DNA of 39,362 nucleotides. It comes from Aeromonas lusitana. Its GTDB lineage: Bacteria > Pseudomonadota > Gammaproteobacteria > Enterobacterales > Aeromonadaceae. The DNA is taken from NCBI RefSeq assembly GCF_002812985.1, contig NZ_PGCP01000040.1, positions 1 to 39,362 on the forward strand, given 5' to 3'. The position numbers and the translations under genes are program-made. The first letter of the stretch is position 1. Each line of letters opens with the position of its first letter. Below, piece after piece: positions 17,573 to 26,153 of this stretch. The notes under the pieces are model-generated. The model worked only from the letters and a program-made list of their open reading frames with translations, searched no databases and was not told where the DNA came from.

Positions 17573-18418
17573 TCACTGGCCCTTCTGATCCGGCACCTTG
17601 GGCTGCTGGCGGATCCAGAGGTCGGCATACTTCACGAAGGTGGAGTGGGCGGAGAGGATGGCGAGCAGCAGCCCCTGCTTGCCGTCGAGGAAGCCCGCCT
17701 TGAGCAGATACATCTTGAGGAAGCAGCCGAGCGCATGCACCAGCCCCTGGCCGAGGGAGCCCTTCTTGCCACGGGCGGTGCGCTGATCGGCCCAGGCCCT
17801 GGCATAACCGGCGGACTTCACCAGGTAGTGCTCCAGATCCCGGTAGGTGAAGTGCAGCAGGTCGCCGTGCAGGTTGACGATCTGCATGTTGGCGCGTACC
17901 TCCACCTTCTCGTGCACTAGCGCCTCGTTGTAGCCGGTCAGCGCCCTGGGGTAGAGGCGCAGCACCCGATCCGGATACCAGCCGCTGTGGCGGATGAAGC
18001 GGCCGAACACCCAGGAGAGGCGCGGGATCGAGTAGATGGTGTCCTTGGCCGGGTTGGCCATGACGGCGGCGATGGCGCTTTTGAGCTCGGCGGTGAGCCG
18101 CTCGTCCGCATCCAGCCACAGCACCCAGTCGGACTGGACATGGGACTGGGCGAGGCGGCGCTGGCGGCCAAAGCCTGGCCAGTTGGCGTTGACGAAGAAG
18201 CGGGCGCCGAATTCGGTGGCGATGCTCGGGGTCTCATCCTGGCTGCCGGAGTCGAGGATGACGATTTCATCCACCAGATCGCCGAGGGAGGCGAGGCAGG
18301 CGCGCAGGTTGTCTGCTTCATTCTTGACGATCAGAACGGCCGCCAGGGTCGGTTTTGTCACGGGTAAAGGGCTCTCGTTGGCGCCCGGCGAGCGGGCCAT
18401 GCTCGAATTGGCGCCCAT
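17573..18418 (-). CDS. waaE: Family 2 glycosyltransferase, WaaE/KdtX-like LPS core enzyme
   Basis: The predicted protein has 281 residues with a GT-A fold. The opening of the domain ([20 protein letters not shown]), [16 protein letters not shown] and the metal-binding WLDADERL (D-x-D) are typical of GT2. [21 protein letters not shown] and the HEKVEV segment are features of the WaaE/KdtX group, which adds beta-glucose to heptose I of the inner core in Klebsiella and Serratia and is often linked to waaA and coaD. The first 25 or so residues are a nonconserved extension; a later start at 18400 is possible. Substrate specificity is inferred from context and resemblance. Confidence 0.85.
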   Translation of the reverse strand: MGANSSMARSPGANESPLPVTKPTLAAVLIVKNEADNLRACLASLGDLVDEIVILDSGSQDETPSIATEFGARFFVNANWPGFGRQRRLAQSHVQSDWVLWLDADERLTAELKSAIAAVMANPAKDTIYSIPRLSWVFGRFIRHSGWYPDRVLRLYPRALTGYNEALVHEKVEVRANMQIVNLHGDLLHFTYRDLEHYLVKSAGYARAWADQRTARGKKGSLGQGLVHALGCFLKMYLLKAGFLDGKQGLLLAILSAHSTFVKYADLWIRQQPKVPDQKGQ

Positions 18419-18698
18419 TCTAGCCTAAAACGGCGATCGGGGCATGAGTCCTGGGCCAGGAGAGGGATATTGACCCTCTGCTGCCCAGCCTTGCCCGTGA
18501 GGGCCAAAGGGAGGGTCTGTGATGCAGCCGGCCGTTTGGGATACCCAAGCTCGCAGCGCAGGATCCACTGCGGGCGCGCTCCCTGGCCCGGCCGAAAAAC
18601 GCCCGGCGGGGATCTTCTGTTATTTATCCGATAATTCTTGGGGCATAATCTCGCCCAATAACGATTAACCGCTGGGCTTGGCCCAAGAGATGCCCAAG
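18419..18698. other. 280-bp divergent waaE/waaF intergenic region with several hairpins
   Basis: No gene is seen. Short stems include AGAGGG/CCCTCT around 18460-18478, TTGGG/CCCAA around 18536-18550, CGCAG/CTGCG around 18556-18572 and repeated CGGCCG near 18531 and 18592. A candidate -10 for waaF is CATAAT (18644-18649) without a clear -35. It may be a structured waaF leader; evidence is limited to base pairing by eye. Confidence 0.35.
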
Positions 18699-19805
18699 AT
18701 GCATAAGCTGAAGATATTGGTGATCGGCCCCTCCTGGGTCGGCGACATGGTGATGTCCCAGAGCCTCTACAAGGCGATCAAGGCCAATCAGCCAGACTGC
18801 GAATTGCACGTGATGGCGCCGGCCTGGTGCGTGGCGCTGCTGGAGCGGATGCCCGAGGTGGACAAGGCGATCCCCATGCCGCTCGGCCACGGCGACTTCA
18901 AGCTGGGAGCCCGCCGCCGGCTTGGCAAGCAGCTGGCTGCCGAGCAGTACGATCAGGCCATCATTCAGCCCAACTCCATGAAGTCGGCGCTGATCCCCTG
19001 GTTCGCCGGCATCCCGGTGCGTACCGGCTGGAAGGGAGAGCATCGCTTCGGCCTGCTCAACGACCTGCGCAGCAACAAGAAGGCCTTCCCGTTGATGGTG
19101 GAAGCCTATCTGGCGCTGGCCTATCCCAAGGCGCAGATGAAGAGCCGCGCCGACATTCCGACCATTCCGCATCCATCCCTGCACGTGGATCTCATCAATC
19201 AGGGCAAGGCGCTGGAGCGGCTCGGGCTGGATCGCGCCCGCCCCGTGCTGGTGCTCTGCCCGGGCGCCGAGTTCGGCCCGGCCAAGCGCTGGCCTGAGGG
19301 ACACTACGCCGTGGTGGCCCAGAAGCATCTGGATGAAGGCTGGCAGGTGTGGATCTTCGGCTCAAACAAGGATGTGCCGGTGGCCAACACCATCCGCGAT
19401 CGCATCAATCCCCTGTCGCGCCCCAACTGCCACGTGTTGGCGGGCAAGACCAGTCTGCACGAGGCGATCGATCTGATGGCGCTGGCTGGTCGGGTCATCG
19501 CCAACGACTCCGGCCTGATGCACGTCGCCGCCGCCCTCAACCGGCCGCTGATCGGCGTCTATGGCTCCACCTCGCCCCTCTACACCCCACCGCTGGCGGA
19601 CCGGGTCGAGATAGTGCACACCGACATCGAGTGCCGCCCCTGCTTCAAGCGCACCTGCAAGTTTGGTCACCTCAAGTGCCTGATCGAGCTGATGCCGGAG
19701 CAGGTGATAGAGGCGGGAAAGCGGCTGGAGCGCGGTGAGACAGCGGATCTGACCATAGCCCTGCTGCCGGTGGACGGATCCACTACTAAAGAACAAGGTA
19801 CCTAG
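18699..19805 (+). CDS. waaF: ADP-heptose:LPS heptosyltransferase II
   Basis: This 368-residue GT-B enzyme adds the second L-glycero-D-manno-heptose to the LPS inner core on the cytoplasmic side of the inner membrane. The opening LKILVIGPSWVGDMVMSQSLY and the C-terminal ANDSGLMHVAAALNRPLIGVYGSTSP are diagnostic, as is the cysteine-rich IECRPCFKRTCKFGHLKC. I chose ATG 18699 (MHKLKILVIG) because AAGAGA lies eight bases upstream and E. coli WaaF starts at the same strand; ATG 18690 and TTG 18678 are alternatives. One base separates its stop from the waaA start, so they are translationally linked. Confidence 0.95.
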   Translation: MHKLKILVIGPSWVGDMVMSQSLYKAIKANQPDCELHVMAPAWCVALLERMPEVDKAIPMPLGHGDFKLGARRRLGKQLAAEQYDQAIIQPNSMKSALIPWFAGIPVRTGWKGEHRFGLLNDLRSNKKAFPLMVEAYLALAYPKAQMKSRADIPTIPHPSLHVDLINQGKALERLGLDRARPVLVLCPGAEFGPAKRWPEGHYAVVAQKHLDEGWQVWIFGSNKDVPVANTIRDRINPLSRPNCHVLAGKTSLHEAIDLMALAGRVIANDSGLMHVAAALNRPLIGVYGSTSPLYTPPLADRVEIVHTDIECRPCFKRTCKFGHLKCLIELMPEQVIEAGKRLERGETADLTIALLPVDGSTTKEQGT

Positions 19806-19806
19806 C

Positions 19807-21093
19807 ATGATCTACCGGCTGCTCTACAACCTGTTGATCCATCTCGGCCTGCCCCTGGTGCTGCTGGCCCTCTATCGACCGAAGAAGGGCAAGCCGGGTT
19901 TTGGCGCGCGTTGGGCCGAGCACCTGGGGCGGGTCCCGCCCAGTGCCCGGTTAACCGAGCAGCCGGAGGCGCCGCTCTGGATCCACACGGTCAGCGTGGG
20001 GGAAACCCTGGCGATCAGCCCCTTTATCCGCGCCCTCAAGGCCGAGCGGCCTGATTTGCCGATCCTGCTCACCACCACCACTCGCACCGGCGCCGAGCAG
20101 GCGGAGAAACTCGGGGATCTGGTGGTGCATCGTTACGCCCCCCTCGATTATCCCTGGGCGGTATCCGCGTTTCTCAACACCTTCAAGCCCCGCGCCCTCT
20201 GGGTGATGGAGACCGAGCTGTGGCCAAACTGGCTGGCGGCCTGCGAGGCGCGCCATCTGCCGGTGACCATACTCAACGCGCGGCTCTCCGAGCGCTCCTG
20301 CCAGCGCTATGCCCGCTTCCAGGGGGCCTTCGATGCCCTCAGCCGCCCGCTCACTCACCTGCTGTGCCAGCACCAGGACGACGGGGATCGTTTCCATCGT
20401 CTCGGCATCGGCCGCGAGCGGCTGGCGGTGACCGGCTCCATCAAGTTCGATATCCAGCTGGATGAGGATCTGCTGGCCAAGGGCCGCGCCCTGCGCCAAC
20501 AGTTGGGGGAGGGGCGGCCGGTCTGGATCGCCGCCAGTACCCATCAGGGGGAGGACGAGCAGGTGCTGGCCGCCTTCGATCTGGTGCTGAAGGCCCACCC
20601 GGCGGCGCTGCTGATCCTGGTACCGCGCCACCCGGAGCGCTTCGATCGGACCGCCGAGCTGTGCGCCTCTTACGGCTGCGTGCGGCGTACCTGTCAGCAG
20701 GGGGAACCGCTTAAATCGGCGGATCGCATCTATCTCGGCGATACCATGGGGGAGCTGCCGCTGATGATGGCGGCGGCGGATCTGGCCTTCGTCGGCGGCA
20801 GCCTGGTGCCCATCGGCGGGCACAACCTGCTGGAGCCGGCGGCGCTCGGCAAGCCCTGCCTGACTGGTCCCGCCTACTTCAACTTCAGTGACATCACTCG
20901 CCAGCTGGTGGCCCAGGGGGGCGCCGCCGTGGTGGAGGACGCCGCCGCGCTGGGGGCCAGGGTGAGCGAGCTGCTGAGCGAGGCCGGCAAGCGCCGCGAG
21001 ATGGGTGAGCAGGCCCGCGCCGTGGTGCTGCGCAATCAGGGGGCTCTGGCCCGCACCCTGTCCCACTGCCTCGCCAGCCTGGAAAACGACTGA
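19807..21093 (+). CDS. waaA: 3-deoxy-D-manno-octulosonic acid (Kdo) transferase
   Basis: This 428-residue inner-membrane-associated enzyme transfers Kdo from CMP-Kdo to lipid A precursor, an essential step of LPS assembly. An N-terminal hydrophobic anchor (about 5-22, LLYNLLIHLGLPLVLLAL) precedes the GT-B domains. IHTVSVGETLAISPFIRAL, WVMETELWPNWL and GGSLVPIGGHNLLEPAALGKP are family signatures. The length matches E. coli WaaA (425). It follows waaF by one base and is closed by a strong terminator. Confidence 0.97.
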   Translation: MIYRLLYNLLIHLGLPLVLLALYRPKKGKPGFGARWAEHLGRVPPSARLTEQPEAPLWIHTVSVGETLAISPFIRALKAERPDLPILLTTTTRTGAEQAEKLGDLVVHRYAPLDYPWAVSAFLNTFKPRALWVMETELWPNWLAACEARHLPVTILNARLSERSCQRYARFQGAFDALSRPLTHLLCQHQDDGDRFHRLGIGRERLAVTGSIKFDIQLDEDLLAKGRALRQQLGEGRPVWIAASTHQGEDEQVLAAFDLVLKAHPAALLILVPRHPERFDRTAELCASYGCVRRTCQQGEPLKSADRIYLGDTMGELPLMMAAADLAFVGGSLVPIGGHNLLEPAALGKPCLTGPAYFNFSDITRQLVAQGGAAVVEDAAALGARVSELLSEAGKRREMGEQARAVVLRNQGALARTLSHCLASLEND

Positions 21094-21098
21094 CCCAG

Positions 21099-21125
21099 GG
21101 GCCGGCAGCCTGCCGGCCCGTTTCT
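21099..21125 (+). terminator. waaF-waaA terminator
   Basis: GGGCCGGCA (21099-21107) pairs with TGCCGGCCC (21111-21119) and is followed by GTTTCTT. Confidence 0.8.
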
Positions 21126-21327
21126 TCCCGTCATTTTCACCTATCCCACCCGCAAGTTCTCTTTCCGCTATGACGCCTTCGCAACCCATCCCTCGGGCGG
21201 ATGGCCTTGGTGTCGAATGCAGTGTGTCTCTCGCGGGCAGACAAGCCGCGCCACCATCTCATCTTCGTGCTCGGTCGGGGTCTAACCTAGTAGGTGGGAT
21301 CCTGATATGAACCTGTGGAGGCGAGTC

Positions 21328-21855
21328 ATGAAAGCCATGAAATTAGTGCTGGTGGGCACCCTGTGTCTCATAAGCGGGTTGGCGCTGGCGGCGGGAGGCG
21401 GCGGTAGTAGCGGTGGTGGAAGTGGAGGAGGTGGAGCGAGCAGTAGCGGTGGCAGCGTCTCCATGACCCAGCAGAAGTTGCAGCGGGTCGAGCAACTGGT
21501 GAAGGCGCAGCAGTGGCAGCAGGCCGAGGCGCTGCTGCGGGATCTGCGCCAGGATGCGGCCAACTCGGCCGATGTATGGAACTGGTCCGGTTACGTGGCC
21601 CGCAAGTCGGGTCGGCTGGCTCAGGCCTTCCCCTATTACGACAAGGCGCTGGAGATAGACCCGAAACACCGCGGTGCCCACGAATACTTAGGGGAGGCCT
21701 ATCTGCAGAACGGTGAGCGCGAGAAAGCCCAGCAGCAGTTGCAGATCCTGCAGGGGCTGTGCGGCCAATGCGAGGAGGCGCAGGATCTGACCGCCGCCTT
21801 GAAGGCCGCGCCCCAACCTGCAAAAGGGAAATCCGGCTTCCTGCTCGGCGGCTGA
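21328..21855 (+). CDS. Secreted tetratricopeptide-repeat protein with Gly/Ser linker
   Basis: The predicted preprotein has 175 residues. The start at 21328 is set by GGAGG at 21317-21321, six bases upstream; an ATG at 21307 lacks one. Residues 1-22 form a Sec signal peptide ending in LALA, followed by a run of about 21 residues of only Gly, Ser and Ala. Three TPR-like units follow (about 44-130; the best is AHEYLGEAYLQNGEREKAQQ). A CGQC pair sits near the C-terminus (GLCGQCEEAQDL). It is probably a periplasmic scaffold or adaptor; the partner is unknown. Its own terminator is shared with plsB on the other strand. Confidence 0.85.
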   Translation: MKAMKLVLVGTLCLISGLALAAGGGGSSGGGSGGGGASSSGGSVSMTQQKLQRVEQLVKAQQWQQAEALLRDLRQDAANSADVWNWSGYVARKSGRLAQAFPYYDKALEIDPKHRGAHEYLGEAYLQNGEREKAQQQLQILQGLCGQCEEAQDLTAALKAAPQPAKGKSGFLLGG

Positions 21856-21898
21856 ATCCTGTTCCTGAGCGATCAGCTTGCTGGCGACTCAATGTCAT

Positions 21899-21930
21899 AA
21901 AAAAGGCCGCATCAGATGCGGCCTTTTTAT
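21899..21930. terminator. Bidirectional terminator between TPR gene and plsB
   Basis: GGCCGCAT (21905-21912) pairs with ATGCGGCC (21916-21923), flanked by six A residues on the left and five T residues on the right, so it can act on both strands. Confidence 0.9.
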
Positions 21931-21974
21931 TTCCCGTGGTATCGCAGTCAGCGGTTGCTCGCTTCGTTACTGCA

Positions 21975-24398
21975 TCAGATCCGGTTGCCGGCTTCTATGG
22001 TGCGGCGGATGCGGGTGCTGAGCAGCGGCACTATGTTGTCGGCCAGCGCCTGGAAACGACCGAGATCCGGCTTGCAGCCCGGATCCAGATAGCCTTCGCT
22101 GCGCAGGGTGTGGATCAGGGTGCTGAACAGCTTCTGGTCGAAGAACTCGGGGGCATTGATGCCGTGCAGGGTGCCGAGACGCTCCGCCATCATCAGGCCA
22201 TCCGCCTCCAGCTGTTCCGCCTCGATATAGGGCTGGGCCAGCACCCGGGTCAGCACGATGGCGTAGCGCTGCAGCGTCTCCTGGATACTCTCGGCCAAGA
22301 GCAGCAACCGCATCTGGTTGAGCGGGTTGACCCAGTAGCCGCCCTCGCGCTCCTCGATGAGTTGCTGGCGTTGCAACTCGGACAGCAGGGAATCGATCAG
22401 CTCGGGTAGCTCTTCTTCCTGATAACGCAGGAACAGCTCTGTCTTGAGCAAGGGATAGATGTCGACGCAGCGGGCGACGATCTCGCTGCGGCTGATCCCC
22501 TCGCAGCGCTCGATCAGTGCCGTCACCAGGGAGGGCAGGGCAAACAGGTGCAGTATGTTGTTGCGATAGTAGGTCAGCAGGATCGCCTGGTAGCGATCCA
22601 GGCTGACTATCTGGCCCAGCTTGTCTTCGCTCACCTCGAACTTGTTGAGCTCCATCGCCTGATCCAGCAGGGTCTTGGCATCCTCGTCCGGGATTGTGCT
22701 CTGGGGGCTGTAGGGCACCTGCTTGAGCAGGTCCAGATAGGTGTTGAGCTGCGCCTGCAGCTCGTCCCGGGTCAGGGCGTGGCGCTCGGCGGCCAGCAGG
22801 GCCAGGGCGCTCAGGGTCAGACCGTTGACGGCGGCGGCGTCGTTGATGCGAGTCATCAAGAGCTCGGCCAGCCGGTTGACGGTGGGGGCCATCCACTCCG
22901 GGCGCTCCTCTCGGCCAATGCTCTCCTTCCAGTTCGGCACATGCTCGCCGAGGTAGCTGTTGAGGGTCAGCGGCTCACCGAAGTTCACGAAGCCCCGGCC
23001 ATAGTTGCGCAGCTTGCGCAAGATGCCGAGCACCTGCAGGAAGCTCTCTTTCTCCTTGCGGTTGCCCTTGAGCTCGTTGTGATAGGTGTTCACCTCCATC
23101 ACGTGCTCGTAGCCGAGATAGACGGGGACCAGGGTCACCGGCCTGTCCAGCCCGCGCATCATGGCCTGCAATGTCATGGCCAGCATGCCGGTCTTGGGAG
23201 GCAGCAGGCGACCGGTGCGGGAACGGCCGCCCTCGGTGAAGAACTCCACCGAGTAACCCTTGGCGAACAGCAGGTTCAGGTACTCACGAAATACCGTGCT
23301 GTAGAGCGGGTTGCCCTTGAAGGTGCGGCGAATGAAGAAGGCGCCGCCGTGGCGGAAGATGGGGCCCGCCGGCCAGAAGTTCAGGTTGATGCCCGCCGCT
23401 ATGTGGGGCGGCACCATGCCCTGGTGGTAGATGACGTAGGAGAGCAGCAGGTAGTCCATGTGGCTGCGATGGCAGGGCACGTAGACTATTTCGTGGCCTT
23501 CCTGCGCCAGCTGGCGCACCCGCTCTGCGCCGTTGACCGAGAGGCCGCGATAGAGCTTGTTCCACAGCCAGCCGAGGAAGGTTTCGCCGAGCCGGATCAG
23601 ACGGAAGGAGAAGTTGGAGGCAATCTCGTCCATGTAGCCGTGGGCGCGTTTCTGCGCCTTCTCCAGGCTGATGCCCTCGCGCTCGGCTTCTTCCTCGATG
23701 GCCTGCTGGATCACACTGGAATCCAGCAACTGCTTGAACAGCAGGTTGCGGTTGGGCAGCTTGGGGCCGGTGGCGGCGAGCTGCTGGCGGCTGAAGTGGG
23801 TGCGCGCCACCCGCGCCAGCTTGTGGGCAATGGCCTCGTCGGTGCCGTGCTTGTCCGCCATGTGACGCAGGGAGAGCGGCGGGGAGAAGCGCACCAGGTT
23901 CTCGCGTCCCTTGAGGATCACGATCAGCGCCTTCTTGAGACGGTTTGGTGCCAGGCTGCTGATGATGTTCCAGCCGGAGGCCTCTTCCCCCTCCCGGCCC
24001 GGGGCGCGGCCCCAGAACAGGGTGACGGGGACGACCTGGATGTCCAGTGCCGGATCCTGCTTGTGCAGGTCCAGCAGTTGGTGAAACTCTTGCAAGAAGG
24101 GGAGCGGCTTGGTGCGCTTGCCAAACAGGGGAGGCGGACGATCCAGACAGACGTAGCGCGGCAGCAGCTGGCCGTTCAGCTCAAGGGGAGTGAAGGGACC
24201 TGGCAGGCCGAGATCCTCGCAGCACTGCTGCAGGGTCATCAGATCGGTGATCGAGCTGGTTTTCAGGGCGTAGACAATGGGTCTGGCCGGGTCCAGGTCC
24301 AGTTCCGTAATGGGGTTTTCCGGCAGGCTCTTGTGGTTGACCAAGCCGCTGACCGGCCATTGCAGTATGGCTCTGGAAATCTTCTGTCCGATGGACAT
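21975..24398 (-). CDS. plsB: Glycerol-3-phosphate 1-O-acyltransferase
   Basis: This 807-residue inner-membrane enzyme acylates sn-glycerol 3-phosphate with acyl-ACP or acyl-CoA to start phospholipid synthesis. The acyltransferase core shows the H-x4-D motif at His310-Asp315 (PCHRSHMDYLLLSY), AGINLNFWPAGPIFRHGGAFFIRR, FFTEGGRSRTGRLLPPK and VTLVPVYLGYEHV, in the canonical order. With ATG at 24398 the length is identical to E. coli PlsB (807); an ATG 12 codons earlier would add residues not seen in the family. It is divergent from lexA, as in E. coli. Confidence 0.97.
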   Translation of the reverse strand: MSIGQKISRAILQWPVSGLVNHKSLPENPITELDLDPARPIVYALKTSSITDLMTLQQCCEDLGLPGPFTPLELNGQLLPRYVCLDRPPPLFGKRTKPLPFLQEFHQLLDLHKQDPALDIQVVPVTLFWGRAPGREGEEASGWNIISSLAPNRLKKALIVILKGRENLVRFSPPLSLRHMADKHGTDEAIAHKLARVARTHFSRQQLAATGPKLPNRNLLFKQLLDSSVIQQAIEEEAEREGISLEKAQKRAHGYMDEIASNFSFRLIRLGETFLGWLWNKLYRGLSVNGAERVRQLAQEGHEIVYVPCHRSHMDYLLLSYVIYHQGMVPPHIAAGINLNFWPAGPIFRHGGAFFIRRTFKGNPLYSTVFREYLNLLFAKGYSVEFFTEGGRSRTGRLLPPKTGMLAMTLQAMMRGLDRPVTLVPVYLGYEHVMEVNTYHNELKGNRKEKESFLQVLGILRKLRNYGRGFVNFGEPLTLNSYLGEHVPNWKESIGREERPEWMAPTVNRLAELLMTRINDAAAVNGLTLSALALLAAERHALTRDELQAQLNTYLDLLKQVPYSPQSTIPDEDAKTLLDQAMELNKFEVSEDKLGQIVSLDRYQAILLTYYRNNILHLFALPSLVTALIERCEGISRSEIVARCVDIYPLLKTELFLRYQEEELPELIDSLLSELQRQQLIEEREGGYWVNPLNQMRLLLLAESIQETLQRYAIVLTRVLAQPYIEAEQLEADGLMMAERLGTLHGINAPEFFDQKLFSTLIHTLRSEGYLDPGCKPDLGRFQALADNIVPLLSTRIRRTIEAGNRI

Positions 24399-24549
24399 GG
24401 GTGTCTGCTCTCCAAAAAAATGCGGCGTGAGCATAACAAATCACCGCTGGCTTGTCGCCGAGAGGTAGGATGAGTGGCGGCACAGGATCAAGGATGGGCC
24501 ATTTTGTGGCAATAAGTGCGACAGAGACGGGACAAATGTCAGCAACGCC

Positions 24550-24602
24550 TTGCCTTGGCCCCAGCACTGTATATACTGCCAGTGTGCTGTATAAAAAGAC
24601 AG
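24550..24602 (+). promoter_or_regulatory. lexA promoter with two SOS boxes
   Basis: The promoter is TTGCCT (24550-24555), 16 bp, TATACT (24572-24577). SOS box 1 is CTGTATATACTGCCAG (24567-24582, one mismatch in the last half-site) and overlaps the -10. Box 2 is CTGTATAAAAAGACAG (24587-24602, perfect CTGT-N8-ACAG). The 20-bp pitch resembles the tandem boxes of E. coli lexA, giving autorepression. Confidence 0.92.
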
Positions 24603-24613
24603 GTGCCCATGCT

Positions 24614-25237
24614 ATGAAACCCCTTACCCCCCGCCAGGCTGAAGTGCTGGAGCTGATCAAGGCGAACATGAACGAGACCGGCATGCCGCCGACTCGCGCC
24701 GAGATTGCCCAGAAGCTTGGTTTCAAGTCGGCCAATGCGGCCGAGGAACATCTGAAGGCCCTGGCCAAGAAAGGGGTCATCGAGATCATGCCAGGCACCT
24801 CTCGCGGTATTCGCCTGCTGCTCGAAGAGGAAGAGGCGCCGGAAGAGAACGGCTTGCCACTGATCGGCAAGGTCGCCGCCGGCGAGCCCATCCTGGCCCA
24901 GGAGCACATAGAGAGCCACTATCAGGTGGATCCCGCCCTGTTCCATCCGAGGGCAGACTTCCTGCTGCGGGTGCAGGGGATGAGCATGAAGAACATCGGC
25001 ATCATGGACGGGGATCTGCTGGCGGTGCACAAGACCCAGGACGTGCGCAACGGCCAGGTGGTGGTCGCCCGCCTCGATGAGGATGTCACCGTCAAGCGCT
25101 TCCAGCGTAAGGGCAGCCAGGTGTGGCTGCTGCCGGAGAACGAAGAGCTCTCCCCCATCTCGGTGGATCTCGCCAGCCAGCACCTCACCATCGAAGGTTT
25201 GGCGGTTGGCGTTATCCGCAACGCCGACTGGATGTAA
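24614..25237 (+). CDS. lexA: SOS repressor LexA
   Basis: This 207-residue dimeric repressor cleaves itself when stimulated by RecA filaments. The N-terminal winged helix (about 1-65; [20 protein letters not shown]) binds the SOS box. The cleavage bond is Ala89-Gly90, and the serine-lysine dyad is Ser124 (QGMSMKN) and Lys161 (DVTVKRF). The [15 protein letters not shown] start fits the family exactly; an open frame upstream is not part of it. Two SOS boxes cover its promoter. dinF, adjacent in E. coli, lies 1.6 kb downstream here. Confidence 0.98.
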   Translation: MKPLTPRQAEVLELIKANMNETGMPPTRAEIAQKLGFKSANAAEEHLKALAKKGVIEIMPGTSRGIRLLLEEEEAPEENGLPLIGKVAAGEPILAQEHIESHYQVDPALFHPRADFLLRVQGMSMKNIGIMDGDLLAVHKTQDVRNGQVVVARLDEDVTVKRFQRKGSQVWLLPENEELSPISVDLASQHLTIEGLAVGVIRNADWM

Positions 25238-25250
25238 GCCTCTGATGCCT

Positions 25251-25284
25251 GACACGGCCTCCTGCGGGAGGCCGTGTCGTTTCT
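25251..25284 (+). terminator. lexA terminator
   Basis: A perfect 12-bp stem (25251-25262 with 25267-25278, loop TGCG) follows lexA by 13 bp. The T-tract is poor (GTTTCT). Confidence 0.7.
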
Positions 25285-25640
25285 GCCAGAGTGTCCCGCC
25301 ATCCCCTTGTTCCCCTGATCCCCGCGACTTTTCTTGCCTGTACCTCACAGCGCCATCACACGGTCGGCATTTCGGATATATTCTTTGAAAAGGCCCGCCA
25401 TGCTGCTGGGTCGCCGGTGTCAGCCATGGCGCCGGGTCTTTACCTGATCCGGCCTGGGAAGGCCGCAGGGATGCATAACGGACACCTCGCCGAGGTGCGC
25501 GGGATAGAAGGAGGGTCGCTCGGGAGACGACAGGCAGGTCACACGCCTGGCCCGAAGCGGCTCGTACAGTCAGCATGCGATTGTGTTCAGGTGCCTCTGG
25601 TGGGACACGGATCGCGGTCTGCTGAGCAAGGAGGACAGGT
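25285..25640 (+). promoter_or_regulatory. Long structured leader before the 95-residue orphan
   Basis: No larger gene is supported in these 356 bp. A candidate -10 TATATT lies at 25377-25382 without a good -35. Downstream are stems GCCGG/CCGGC (around 25431-25453), GGCC/GGCC (25451-25464), CACCTC/GAGGTG (25484-25498) and a nested CGGG...CCCG with AGGC...GCCT (around 25519-25556). A 15-codon frame, MLLGRRCQPWRRVFT, opens at 25400 with AAAAGG six bases upstream. It may be a regulated leader; this is unproven. Confidence 0.35.
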
Positions 25641-25928
25641 ATGGCTTCAAGCTCGCCATGGGATCCGGGTCTGGCCGTTGCCCCCGCATCTTCCATCACC
25701 CGCTTCATCAAGGGCAGCCGGATGACGTGGTTTTATGCGCTCTGGGTGTACCACAAGGGCGATGGCTGGACCATCTGGCTGGGGTGTCCCAAGGACAAGA
25801 TAGTGCGTCTGGTGCGGCTGTTTCGGCGCCACCATGACATAGGCTTGCCGGATGCACCCTGGACGGCCCCAGTAGTGCCGTTGCACGGGGTCCGACGCTC
25901 GCAAGTGCAGCAACGGCAGCGACCCTGA
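25641..25928 (+). CDS. Orphan 95-residue basic, tryptophan-rich protein
   Basis: AAGGAGG (25628-25634) lies six bases before the ATG, an excellent ribosome-binding site, and a perfect terminator follows the stop by 20 bp, so this looks like a real single gene. The core (FIKGSRMTWFYALWVYHKGDGWTIW and the following LGCPKDKIVRLVRLFRRHHDIG) is aromatic and basic; both ends look disordered. It has no signal peptide, and the hydrophobic stretch is too short and interrupted for a membrane helix. I do not recognise a family. It sits between lexA and the SCO/dinF pair, but I found no SOS box of its own. Confidence 0.65.
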   Translation: MASSSPWDPGLAVAPASSITRFIKGSRMTWFYALWVYHKGDGWTIWLGCPKDKIVRLVRLFRRHHDIGLPDAPWTAPVVPLHGVRRSQVQQRQRP

Positions 25929-25948
25929 TCATCTCCTGCCATCCGAAG

Positions 25949-25976
25949 AGCCCCGCCCATGGTGGGGCTTTTGTTT
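25949..25976 (+). terminator. Terminator of the 95-residue orphan gene
   Basis: AGCCCCGCC (25949-25957) pairs with GGTGGGGCT (25961-25969) with one G-T pair, followed by TTTGTTTT. Confidence 0.88.
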
Positions 25977-26153
25977 TGTATGGATTTTTCGACTCGCTCT
26001 GCTCGACAACGACGGCCTGTTGCAGAGGCCATCGACTCTTTCCTGCCCGGGATCCGGCGCCGGGGGTAGCCAGAGACGGGAGAGGCCGGGTTACAATACG
26101 GCTCCACAGGGCCTGTTCCTTCGCCTGTTCAGACAAACAAGGCATTATTTTAT

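Noticed and set aside
21400..21412. GGCGGTAG, identical to the RfaH ops/JUMPstart core, near LPS genes
   Set aside because: It lies inside the Gly/Ser codons of the TPR gene, after waaA and its terminator, where no operon needing RfaH begins.
22548..24473. 641-codon + strand open frame opposite plsB
   Set aside because: It is antisense to plsB and has composition typical of GC-skewed shadows; no ribosome-binding site or domain.
25337..25350. CTGT...ACAG near the 95-residue gene as an SOS box
   Set aside because: Only five bases separate the half-sites; LexA needs eight.
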